From: Nitrospinia bacterium
Lineage (GTDB): Bacteria > Nitrospinota > Nitrospinia > Nitrospinales > JAJDAT01
Direction of reading: 5' to 3'
Assembly (NCBI GenBank): GCA_029261715.1
Contig: JAJDAT010000016.1
Coordinates: forward strand, 1-64,000
Length of the DNA stretch: 64,000 nucleotides
Both the position numbers and the translations under genes were made by a program. Position 1 is the first letter of the stretch. Each line of letters begins with the position of its first letter. This document shows, piece by piece, positions 44,366-52,206 of this stretch. Below the pieces are notes generated by a model. It did not search any database and was not told the origin of the DNA. It was given only the letters and a program-made list of their open reading frames with translations.

Positions 44366-45496
44366 TTAATAAAGAGTTTCTGGATCATCGGACATAACTA
44401 TTTCATTGGCCCCTGTAATTGTATGTTCTATTATTGGCGATGGCAAACTGGCGCTTTCTAATTCGTCTGGCCAATTTAATGTTACTTCTCCTCTTTGAGA
44501 AAAAACATTATTCTGATCCTCTTCTGCTTTTGGCTTAGGCTCTTCAACCTCTATTTCTTTTTGAAGATCAGGTTCCTCCATACCTCTTTTTTTTGAGGAT
44601 GCTAAAGGAAAAACTAACGTACCCTGATTAAGAGCGTACCCTTCTAGTTTTCCATAAACCATTTCCACCTGTCCCCAAAGTCCTTCAGCGATACCGTTGT
44701 TTAAATGGGTGACTAATTCCAAGGTCGTTAAAGCTCCGTCTTGCCATAAATCTGCGGAACCCTTCAACGCATCAATCAGGCCTTCTCGGATTCTATGGTC
44801 GTCTTTGTTTAGAGAATTAATTAAAATAACTTCTCGACTCGGCTCAAACTCATTAGCCGTTAGAGGCTCCATGTAAAACTGTTCGCTTTTTTGTAATGAA
44901 AACCCCTTTGAACAACCCTCAAAAATCGACAAGACATGCTTAGCTCCCAATTTCCGCAAATAATGATCTAATCTATATAAGCTGAGAGCATTTTCTCTAA
45001 ACCACACAGGATTCTTTTCTAAACCGGGCGCATCTGCGGGGATAAGGTATTCCGCGTTGCTCACTCCATATTTCGTTTTTATTCCGCCACAATGTCCGGC
45101 AAAATAAACTAAAACTCTACTATTTACATACCTGCCGTATTCATTGAAAAAACTCAAAAATGATTGATGAAACTCATAGCCCTTTGGGTCGACTAAAGTA
45201 ACAACATCAAAACCAAGATTTTCAAGAACGCCAGTTAAGTTCTTTTCAAACTCTTTTAAACCGGATATAGGAGTCCAGGGTAAATTATATTGACCAGTCA
45301 AAACAACAAAAGCAGAACTTTTTTCGTATCGACCAATTTCTTGCCCAGAAGAATCTTGAAGAACTAATGGTTGGGCTGAAATTGAATCAGAGGCCCAAAT
45401 CACTGTTAAAAACAGATAAAAAACAATAAATATCCGATTTCGGATAAAAAGTAAGCTATTCTTAGTTTTTAAAAAAAGTTCGCTGGAAAACTTCAA
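44366..45496 (-). CDS. Caspase-like (peptidase C14) secreted protein
   Basis: 376 residues. A signal or anchor segment lies at about 20-41. The C14 core at about 60-290 has RVLVYFAGHCGG with catalytic H135 and VLSIFEGCSKGFS with catalytic C195, in the positions of the caspase His-Cys dyad. FEGC replaces the common DAC(R/Y) motif, so the basic-residue specificity of metacaspases is uncertain. The C-terminal 90 residues are acidic and low in complexity (QKEIEVEEPKPKAEED). Known bacterial relatives range from proteases to degenerate scaffolds. A periplasmic or extracellular site is inferred. Confidence 0.78.
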   Translation of the reverse strand: MKFSSELFLKTKNSLLFIRNRIFIVFYLFLTVIWASDSISAQPLVLQDSSGQEIGRYEKSSAFVVLTGQYNLPWTPISGLKEFEKNLTGVLENLGFDVVTLVDPKGYEFHQSFLSFFNEYGRYVNSRVLVYFAGHCGGIKTKYGVSNAEYLIPADAPGLEKNPVWFRENALSLYRLDHYLRKLGAKHVLSIFEGCSKGFSLQKSEQFYMEPLTANEFEPSREVILINSLNKDDHRIREGLIDALKGSADLWQDGALTTLELVTHLNNGIAEGLWGQVEMVYGKLEGYALNQGTLVFPLASSKKRGMEEPDLQKEIEVEEPKPKAEEDQNNVFSQRGEVTLNWPDELESASLPSPIIEHTITGANEIVMSDDPETLY

Positions 45497-45749
45497 TTGT
45501 TTAAGTTCCGTATTAATAAGCGCGTAAAAAAAGCATCTCGATTTAGATGGCTTTCAAGAAATTGAACGATTTAGTATATGGAAACTCAAAAAACAAAGTT
45601 CGGGAGTTTCAAATTGACCGGTTGAATATACGAATTTTTAGAACGGAAGTAAAGAAGTGAAAATTCAAATTTTAAACGACTCCATATATTATCTATGTAG
45701 GCGTTTGACTAATTATCAAAATCAAGATCTGATGATAAAACTAAGTAGA

Positions 45750-46766
45750 TTATTTCTCTGCGTAATGAAACATTTGATCTATGCACCGTTTGGCACGGTC
45801 AATAGTTTCGGAAGGAATTTCCACTGTATCTTGCGACCTTGGGCTCTCTAATACTCTTAACACATCGTTAAGGGAATTAGATTTCATATAACGGCAGAGA
45901 ATGCAGGATCCTACAAAAACTTTTTCAGGATGTTCCGCTCTCAAAACATCTGTCAAACCGCATTCCGTTAACAAAAAGAACTTCTCAGCATTTGATTCCG
46001 CAACCCGGTTTAACATCATCGAAGTGCTACCTATAAAATCGGCTTTTTGAACAACTGATGGGCTACATTCTGGGTGCACTAAAACCTCTGTCCCTGGATG
46101 GCTAGTGCGTATTAAATCAATGCTTTCAGGCTGGTATTCTTCATGAACGTAACAAACGCCGTCATAAACTTTTAAGTTCTTTTTAATTCCTTTTTCGTCT
46201 AAGTAACTTTTTACGTTTTCTCCCATAAGACGATCTGGCAAAAAATAAATATTATCGTTTTCTATGTTTTCGATAATTTTATAAACATTAGACGAGGTTA
46301 CGCAAACATCGCATTCGGCTTTCACTTCAGCGGTTGTGTTTATATAGCAAACGAATGTGTAATCAGGATATTTTTGCCTAAGTCTTACAACATCGCCCGC
46401 CTGCACGCTTTCTGCGAGGGAACAACCGCCATTTGTATTAGGATTTAATACTTCCTTTTCTGGATTTAAAATCTTTGCCGTTTGCGACATAAAATCTACA
46501 GCAGCAAAAACAATAACTTCGGCGTCAGACTTCAAAGCCGCCTTGGCCAACCCATAAGAATCTCCAGTATAATCCGCTACTCCATACAGAATTTCAGGCG
46601 CAACATAATTATGAGCTAAAACAATCGCGTTTCGCTCTTTTTTGAGGTCTTCTATCCGCTGGATAGTCGGCATCAAACTTTCGCACCGTTCCTCAGTGAA
46701 TTCACAAATGGGATTCACGACGCGAACATTTTTCAATTTTTCATACAGCGATTTTGCAGTTACCAT
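45750..46766 (-). CDS. nadA: Quinolinate synthase
   Basis: 338 residues. The enzyme condenses iminoaspartate with dihydroxyacetone phosphate using a 4Fe-4S cluster, an early step of NAD synthesis. Motifs: NAIVLAHNYVAPEI near 41-54, VADYTGDSYGLAK, FVCYINTTAEVKAECDVC followed by VTSSN, VYDGVCYVHEEYQP, LVHPECSPSV, and the end region VGSCILCRYMKSNSL. The cluster cysteines are probably in VCVTSSN, ECSP or GVCYVHE, and CILCRYM. The length fits the longer (non-E. coli) branch. Confidence 0.93.
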   Translation of the reverse strand: MVTAKSLYEKLKNVRVVNPICEFTEERCESLMPTIQRIEDLKKERNAIVLAHNYVAPEILYGVADYTGDSYGLAKAALKSDAEVIVFAAVDFMSQTAKILNPEKEVLNPNTNGGCSLAESVQAGDVVRLRQKYPDYTFVCYINTTAEVKAECDVCVTSSNVYKIIENIENDNIYFLPDRLMGENVKSYLDEKGIKKNLKVYDGVCYVHEEYQPESIDLIRTSHPGTEVLVHPECSPSVVQKADFIGSTSMMLNRVAESNAEKFFLLTECGLTDVLRAEHPEKVFVGSCILCRYMKSNSLNDVLRVLESPRSQDTVEIPSETIDRAKRCIDQMFHYAEK

Positions 46767-46872
46767 AACCTTGGCGTTTAAAAAGAATGCCTGTATTTAT
46801 TTAGATCTGTTTATTTTCAAATTATTCATGGCGAAGCGTTAACTCTATTTCCCTGATCTTCCCTTCAATCTA

Positions 46873-47325
46873 TTAATTAGAACACTCTCTACTTAGCAAT
46901 TGATCCAAACGATTCGCAAAAGTTTTTCGGTCGCGTTGACTTAATGCTGGCGGTCCGCCTGTCTCTATTCCGCTAGATCGCAGATTGTCCATAAAATCTC
47001 TAATATTTAATCGAGCTCTAATATTTTCGGTTGAATGCAATTCGCCTCTTGGGTCAAGTGCATGACCTCCTTTTTCAATCACTTCCGCCGCTAAAGGAAT
47101 ATCGGCTGTAATAACAAGATCGCCAACGCTAAGCCTTTTCACTATTTCATTGTCGGCAACATCCAAACCAGAACCTACTTGAATCGTTTTAATGTTAGGA
47201 GAGCTAGGTACGCGCATACGTTGGTTGGCGACAAGCGTTAGCTCCAATCCAGTTCGATCTGCCGCTTTAAATAAAATATTTTTGATCACGACAGGGCATG
47301 CATCTGCGTCTACCCAAATTTTCAT
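46873..47325 (-). CDS. YaiI/YqxD family protein (DUF188)
   Basis: 150 residues. The signatures are [20 protein letters not shown], the [20 protein letters not shown] block (here [13 protein letters not shown]) and [20 protein letters not shown]. This family has a PIN-like fold and may be a nuclease, but its function is not established. The gene stands alone, with a gap of about 227 bases downstream of pafA in which I see nothing. Confidence 0.88.
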   Translation of the reverse strand: MKIWVDADACPVVIKNILFKAADRTGLELTLVANQRMRVPSSPNIKTIQVGSGLDVADNEIVKRLSVGDLVITADIPLAAEVIEKGGHALDPRGELHSTENIRARLNIRDFMDNLRSSGIETGGPPALSQRDRKTFANRLDQLLSRECSN

Positions 47326-47552
47326 TTCATATCACTTCTGCTGTATCCATAATAAACGCTTGGGTTTTAGCTTATGCTGGTTTTGTAAATCTTGATGAGA
47401 AGCCCTCCGAAAATCCAGTTTTCAACCCAATCAATTTCTATTTTTATCCTAATAAATTGCACGAATAACGTCAATCAAACATTAGTCGTAAAAATTAATT
47501 CAGGGGCTATTAAAATAGCGAAAGTATTTTTTTTTTGAATGCTAAGAAAGGC

Positions 47553-49016
47553 CTAAGGCTCTATTCCATCCCCGTGGGCGGGTTCACGAATATCTAATCT
47601 ACCAACAATTTCTTTAATTTCATCTTTATAAGAAACAAAAGGATCTAACATTAAAAAAGGTTCGTCTTTATTCAACCTAAATCCAATCCAATCGATCAAA
47701 TAACTAGCAGGACATTCTAAAAGAGATTTTACCAACTCTCCGCGACCCGAGGCTCTAGTGCCTCTTGGGGCAGTCAACATAGATCGCTCAACAGCTTCGT
47801 CGCTTGTTTTCCTTCTAGCGTCGCCGTTTTCTTCTAACCCCCAAAACAACCCATCATTCTTATTGAGGTTGTGGTACTCCAAATCTAAACTTTTTAACCA
47901 AGGATCATGCCAGGGAAGATCTTCTTCTTTTCTAAACTCGTTGAGCATCCAATATTTTGCCGCCCAATCAACACGGTCCAAAACCGCTTCTGGTCCCCCT
48001 TTAGAAAGGTCGTTAAGAACTGATTCCCACTCGGTCAAAATCCAATCGGTTTCATAACCAGAACCGGCCAAATGTTTTTTTGCCGTTTCCATAATTTCCC
48101 ACTGCAACTCTAGCGCAGTCGAAGGCTTGCCGTTGGATAAAGTAATTTCCCATTTAAAACTAGGATCTCGCGAAATCTTCCGCATCGTTCCAACTGCGTC
48201 TTCTAGTATCCATTCCGCACGCCCAGCGCCAATCTCAATAAGATCCATCATTAAAATGGTGGTTCCCATTTTCAAGGCATTGGAAAATTCATTCATATTC
48301 GAATCGCCAACTAACAAATGAACTCGGCGAAATCTTCCTGGGTCGGACAATGGTTCGTCGCGGGTATTTACAATAGCTCGGTTGTATTGAACCCAGCGGT
48401 AAAATTCATTGGGTATATGATCCGCGCGTTGAGAAATTTGAAAATCAACGTGTTCTTCTTTGCTGTCGTCAACACCAGCTTCCGCCCAATCTCTGAATGG
48501 ATGTGGATTACATGCGCCAATGCGACCCGCGCCGCAAAAGATTTGGCGAGTCACTAAAAAGGAAGAAAGTAATCTTAAATTTTCTCGGTTTTCGAACTTA
48601 AAGTCTCTGCTTACTAAATAATTTTCGTGGCAACCGAATGTCGCATTAGTTTCTAGATCAACGTTATTTTTAATAATAGCGACTTTATCTTGCCAACCAA
48701 GGCTTTCAACGGCTTCTTGCACCAACATATCACCGCCTCGGTCGTAAGTTACCAAGTCCACCAAATTAGAACATTCAGGGCTTGCGTACTCCAAATGCCC
48801 CATATCCAAATAAATTCTTCCGCCATTGGTCAAAAAACCGCCGTTTCCAGGAGGTTCGTCATTTGCGCGGTAATGCTGATCTAATAAACCTTTCTTTCCA
48901 ACATCAAAGATATAATCTTTTAATTGTAAGGCGACATCTACGGGGCCGTATTTAAAATCTTTATCTTTAATGAGAAGGCCGTACTCGGTTTCAATTCCAA
49001 AAATGCGCTGTTTCAT
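47553..49016 (-). CDS. pafA: UBact/Pup-protein ligase PafA
   Basis: 487 residues of the carboxylate-amine ligase family. GIETEYGLLIKD at 7-18 carries the Mg/ATP glutamates. NGGRIYLDMGHLEYASPEC at 64-82 carries the catalytic Asp D71. The long insertion typical of Dop is absent after EYG, so this is the ligase and the upstream paralogue is Dop. It phosphorylates the C-terminal Glu of UBact and links it to substrate lysines. It is the last gene of the operon, and its start overlaps the prcA stop by four bases. Confidence 0.93.
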   Translation of the reverse strand: MKQRIFGIETEYGLLIKDKDFKYGPVDVALQLKDYIFDVGKKGLLDQHYRANDEPPGNGGFLTNGGRIYLDMGHLEYASPECSNLVDLVTYDRGGDMLVQEAVESLGWQDKVAIIKNNVDLETNATFGCHENYLVSRDFKFENRENLRLLSSFLVTRQIFCGAGRIGACNPHPFRDWAEAGVDDSKEEHVDFQISQRADHIPNEFYRWVQYNRAIVNTRDEPLSDPGRFRRVHLLVGDSNMNEFSNALKMGTTILMMDLIEIGAGRAEWILEDAVGTMRKISRDPSFKWEITLSNGKPSTALELQWEIMETAKKHLAGSGYETDWILTEWESVLNDLSKGGPEAVLDRVDWAAKYWMLNEFRKEEDLPWHDPWLKSLDLEYHNLNKNDGLFWGLEENGDARRKTSDEAVERSMLTAPRGTRASGRGELVKSLLECPASYLIDWIGFRLNKDEPFLMLDPFVSYKDEIKEIVGRLDIREPAHGDGIEP

Positions 49017-49756
49017 ATTTTCTCACAGGAGGCTTTAAGTCGATCAACCTCAGCATCCGTTAAAGTACGCACTATAGATTTTCTAGCAGTTTTATAATTT
49101 AAAACGGCTGTTTCTAAAACCCAATCATCCAAAATTTTCTTCATAGTTTCAGGGATTCCGTTTTCTTCGCTTTCGATTTTATCCATCCCTTCCTTCCAAA
49201 GTTTACAGGCTTCTACTAAAGCCTCCTCCAAAGGAAGATTTGAAAACTCTACTTCGCTTAACTGCTTTTCTACAAAGCTCGTTAATTTAGAGTCCCCTCC
49301 AATAACCGTTCCACGAGTAAATGTTTCCCAATGTCCATCGTAATTAACGCGAAAAAATTTTGCTTTGCCTTTGCCGTCCACTTCAACTAACGCCATTTGC
49401 ACCAGATATGGACCGCGCATTACTTCTTCAAAGTTTTGTTTTAAAGCGGGGGCTAACCCAAATTGAAGCAGCCTTCCAAGCACGACATCTTGAACAGACC
49501 GATTAAATCCTTCCAAATGAGACATATCTAATAGAGTCATTCTCATTTTTTCGATATCGGCAGGGTGGCCCATAGCTCCCATAGCAATACGGTCATAAAT
49601 TTCGTAAATTTTCCCGGATTGCGGCCCTATGGCCATTAAAAAAGCGCCTTCATTAAACGGAATGGCCAAAACGGGATAAGCTTTTTTTAATTTTTCTTGG
49701 ACATAACTATGTCTAGCGGAAACAGCCTCAGTCCAGCGATAGGGTTCATCAAACAT
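49013..49756 (-). CDS. prcA: Proteasome alpha subunit
   Basis: 247 residues. MFDEPYRWTEAVSARHSYVQ at the start and a FNEGAFLMAIG/IYEIYDRIAMGAMGHPADI core match bacterial proteasome alpha subunits, with no catalytic Thr. Alpha rings form the gate and dock the ATPase ring. The tail after about 200 (VLNYKTARKSIVRTLTDAEV) differs from actinobacterial PrcA. The gene overlaps the prcB stop by eight bases. Confidence 0.93.
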   Translation of the reverse strand: MFDEPYRWTEAVSARHSYVQEKLKKAYPVLAIPFNEGAFLMAIGPQSGKIYEIYDRIAMGAMGHPADIEKMRMTLLDMSHLEGFNRSVQDVVLGRLLQFGLAPALKQNFEEVMRGPYLVQMALVEVDGKGKAKFFRVNYDGHWETFTRGTVIGGDSKLTSFVEKQLSEVEFSNLPLEEALVEACKLWKEGMDKIESEENGIPETMKKILDDWVLETAVLNYKTARKSIVRTLTDAEVDRLKASCEKI

Positions 49757-50561
49757 TAATGTGTCTCTTCATAGATTTTTCAAAAATTACGGCGATCTCT
49801 TTTTCATCCATAAATTGATAACCTTCGGGCGAAATAAAAGAAATGATAGGATAAATATTATCTTCAGGTCGGGCCTTCCCCGTAGCGGTGTCAAAATGCG
49901 CAGCCGTGTGGAGGAGTCGCATCGCTAACTCTGCGGCTTCTTCCCTATTTCTTTCGGAAAGTCGCTTTGCTCCCCACATATCTTCGTACTCCAAAACTCC
50001 TTTTACCATAGGAGAACCAGAACCTGTAACCGTGTGGGTGGTTATTTGAAATTCAGCGCCTAAAAGATCATAAAAATGAATGGAAGGTTTTCCTTTTTCC
50101 TGGTCATACAGCGCAAAAATCGGACTTACCGCGCCAACGCCTTGCATCGCCATTCCAACGTTTTCTTTTAATAACCTCGAAAGCGCTCGGATCTTCCCTT
50201 CAGAGCTCAAGGGTTGCAATTGGGACCGGCGATAGTATTCAAAATTATGAGATAACACTCGCGCCATCTCAAAAGCCGTTGCCGGCGCTCCAGCAATAGC
50301 CATAACAGAGTAATCGTCAATTGGAATTACTTTATCGCAATGCTCATACATGATGCTGTTGCCAGCAGTAGCTCTGCGATCTCCAGCGACTATAACTCCG
50401 TCCGCAAAATGAAAAGCTAAAATTGTCGTCCCATGAATCAATTCTGATGAATCGAGTTTATTGGTCTGTCCCAGATTATTAGACGGTAAAGAATATCCTG
50501 ATTTTTGCAACAACTCTAAAAAATCTCCCGGCGTAGACAACTGGTTTTCTAATATCTTCAC
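49749..50561 (-). CDS. prcB: Proteasome beta subunit (proteolytic)
   Basis: 270 residues with a GTG start. A propeptide of 44 residues ends in LIHG, and cleavage would expose T45 (TTILAFHFADGVIVAGDRRA). In mature numbering Thr1, Asp17 (D61) and Lys33 (K77) are all in place, so the subunit should be active. The GTG start overlaps the UBact stop (GTGA). It forms the central rings of the 20S core that degrade UBact-tagged proteins. Confidence 0.95.
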   Translation of the reverse strand: MKILENQLSTPGDFLELLQKSGYSLPSNNLGQTNKLDSSELIHGTTILAFHFADGVIVAGDRRATAGNSIMYEHCDKVIPIDDYSVMAIAGAPATAFEMARVLSHNFEYYRRSQLQPLSSEGKIRALSRLLKENVGMAMQGVGAVSPIFALYDQEKGKPSIHFYDLLGAEFQITTHTVTGSGSPMVKGVLEYEDMWGAKRLSERNREEAAELAMRLLHTAAHFDTATGKARPEDNIYPIISFISPEGYQFMDEKEIAVIFEKSMKRHINV

Positions 50562-50728
50562 TCGCCCGTCCGTTGCTTATATTTTTCAGATTGTTTAGGA
50601 TCGACTTTGCGCATCCGCTTCAAAATATTATCTTTTCCAGGCGACGAAACGTCGGGTTTTTTAGGCCCATCATCGCGTTTTTCTGACGGCGCGTCTTTTT
50701 TCTCTTCCCTTCGTAATGGATCGCTCAT
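50558..50728 (-). CDS. ubact: Prokaryotic ubiquitin-like protein UBact (Pup-like)
   Basis: A 56-residue protein that begins MSDPLRREEKKDAPSEKRDD, continues with a Lys/Pro-rich stretch and ends NILKRMRKVDPKQSEKY, then KQRTGE. It is basic, probably disordered, and ends in Gly-Glu. The RTGE end matches the R-(T/S)-G-(E/Q) terminus described for UBact proteins of Gram-negative bacteria. The Glu terminus means it is ready for ligation by PafA without Dop deamidation. It overlaps dop by four bases (ATGA) and prcB by four (GTGA). Position, size and terminus together make the call firm. Confidence 0.93.
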   Translation of the reverse strand: MSDPLRREEKKDAPSEKRDDGPKKPDVSSPGKDNILKRMRKVDPKQSEKYKQRTGE

Positions 50729-52206
50729 GCAAACCGCTCCTTTTCCAATTTTAAAGCTTCGTAAACTTCTTCGGTAGTGATTACCCGAGTTAAATCGCTA
50801 TAACTTCCATCCTTATATTCTACGCCAGTCCAATGAATATTTTTAATAGAATCTGCGCAATGTTCTACAGCCTTGCCTCGAATCATAGCGCGCGATCCAT
50901 CAGGAGGCGCATCCATCGCTTGGGTTACTTTTTCTTCTGGAAAAAATTGAGGGATTCTACCCTCTTCCTCTAATCCTCGAAAAAGCCCACGTTCAGGATC
51001 TATATTATGATACTCCAAATCAAGGCTCTTCATCCAGGGATCGTCCCATCCCAAGTTCTCAGCCTCCATAAATTCGCCAAAAAGCTCTTTTTTAATGGCC
51101 CAGTCTATACGATCCGAAAGTTTTTCGGGAAAATTTTTGAGGTCGTTTAAAGTTCTCTCCCACTCCTTAAGTATCCAATCCCAATCTTCCCGTTGTCCAG
51201 AGCAAAAAGCTTGAGCCTTTTCCAAATAAAACTCCTGAATTTCCAACGGAGAAATGAACTTGCCATTCTTTCGTTTTAATGGAATAGTCCCCGTCAAATC
51301 TCGCGAAACTTCCTTTATGTCCCACACCGGCTCAGATAATTCCGGAACAGCCCCTAACTTGTCTTCCCCAATAAGGGTTAATACCAACTGGGTGGTCCCA
51401 ACTTTTAATGCCGTTGCATATGGCGACATATTAGCGTCGCCCAAAATCAAATGAAGACGTCGATATTTATCGGAAGCGGCATGCGGTTCGTCCCGCGTAT
51501 TTACTATTGGCCTTTGAGTCATTGTTTCAATACTCAAAAGGCATTCAATAAAATCAGCTCTTTGAGATAACTGCAACTTTTCAAAAGGCGCCAACTCTTT
51601 GCACTCGGTTCCAACTTTCCCAGATCCCGCATACAACTGACGCGTCACTAAAAAAGGAACTAAGCCGTCAACCCACTGTTGAAAAGACAACGCTCGGGGT
51701 ATCAGGTAATTATCATGCGTTCCATAACTGTGGCCAATGTAGTCGGTATTATTTTTGAATAGTTGTATAGAGTCTTCGCCTAGCGCTTTATTGCGTAACC
51801 GTGCGCATTCCGCGACAATGTATTCGCCTGCCCGGTCGTGAGCGACCAAATCAAAAATATTCGCGCATTCCGGCGTGCTGTATTCTGGGTGAGTATGATC
51901 GTTATAAAACCGCGATCCATTGGTCAAAACCCGGTCACACTTCATATCCCAATATGAATAGGGCCTTTTACGATCTTCTTTACAAAACTCGTCTTCTTCT
52001 TCATCCTGAGCAAGACGCTCAACAGAAAACCCACGTTGATCTGTATGCGTTCGCTCTCTAAAGTAAGCCCAAAGCTGGAACACGCTTTTTTGTTCGCAGG
52101 CCTTCAATAAAGCCATAGACTCTTCTACCGGATCGGAATCTTCAATGTTTTCTCGAATGATCCCGTATTCCGTTTCAATTCCCATCAAGGGAACAATATC
52201 GTTCAT
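50725..52206 (-). CDS. dop: Depupylase/deUBactylase Dop
   Basis: 493 residues, paralogous to PafA. GIETEYGIIREN at 9-20 and LTNGSRFYNDHTHPEYSTPE at 94-113 carry the glutamate ligands and catalytic D103. A Dop-specific insertion of about 40 residues lies between them (about 45-88, including ERTHTDQRGFSVERLAQ and many acidic residues). Dop hydrolyses the isopeptide bond between UBact and substrates, and in other bacteria also deamidates a Gln-ended Pup; that step is not needed here. The start overlaps the ARC gene stop by four bases. Confidence 0.93.
   Translation of the reverse strand: MNDIVPLMGIETEYGIIRENIEDSDPVEESMALLKACEQKSVFQLWAYFRERTHTDQRGFSVERLAQDEEEDEFCKEDRKRPYSYWDMKCDRVLTNGSRFYNDHTHPEYSTPECANIFDLVAHDRAGEYIVAECARLRNKALGEDSIQLFKNNTDYIGHSYGTHDNYLIPRALSFQQWVDGLVPFLVTRQLYAGSGKVGTECKELAPFEKLQLSQRADFIECLLSIETMTQRPIVNTRDEPHAASDKYRRLHLILGDANMSPYATALKVGTTQLVLTLIGEDKLGAVPELSEPVWDIKEVSRDLTGTIPLKRKNGKFISPLEIQEFYLEKAQAFCSGQREDWDWILKEWERTLNDLKNFPEKLSDRIDWAIKKELFGEFMEAENLGWDDPWMKSLDLEYHNIDPERGLFRGLEEEGRIPQFFPEEKVTQAMDAPPDGSRAMIRGKAVEHCADSIKNIHWTGVEYKDGSYSDLTRVITTEEVYEALKLEKERFA

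Noticed and set aside
44346-44366. Fluoride riboswitch upstream of crcB
   Set aside because: The gap to the upstream gene is only 20 bases and the riboswitch core was not found.
47758-48884. Several plus-strand frames inside pafA
   Set aside because: They are opposite a strongly supported gene whose catalytic motifs are all on the minus strand.
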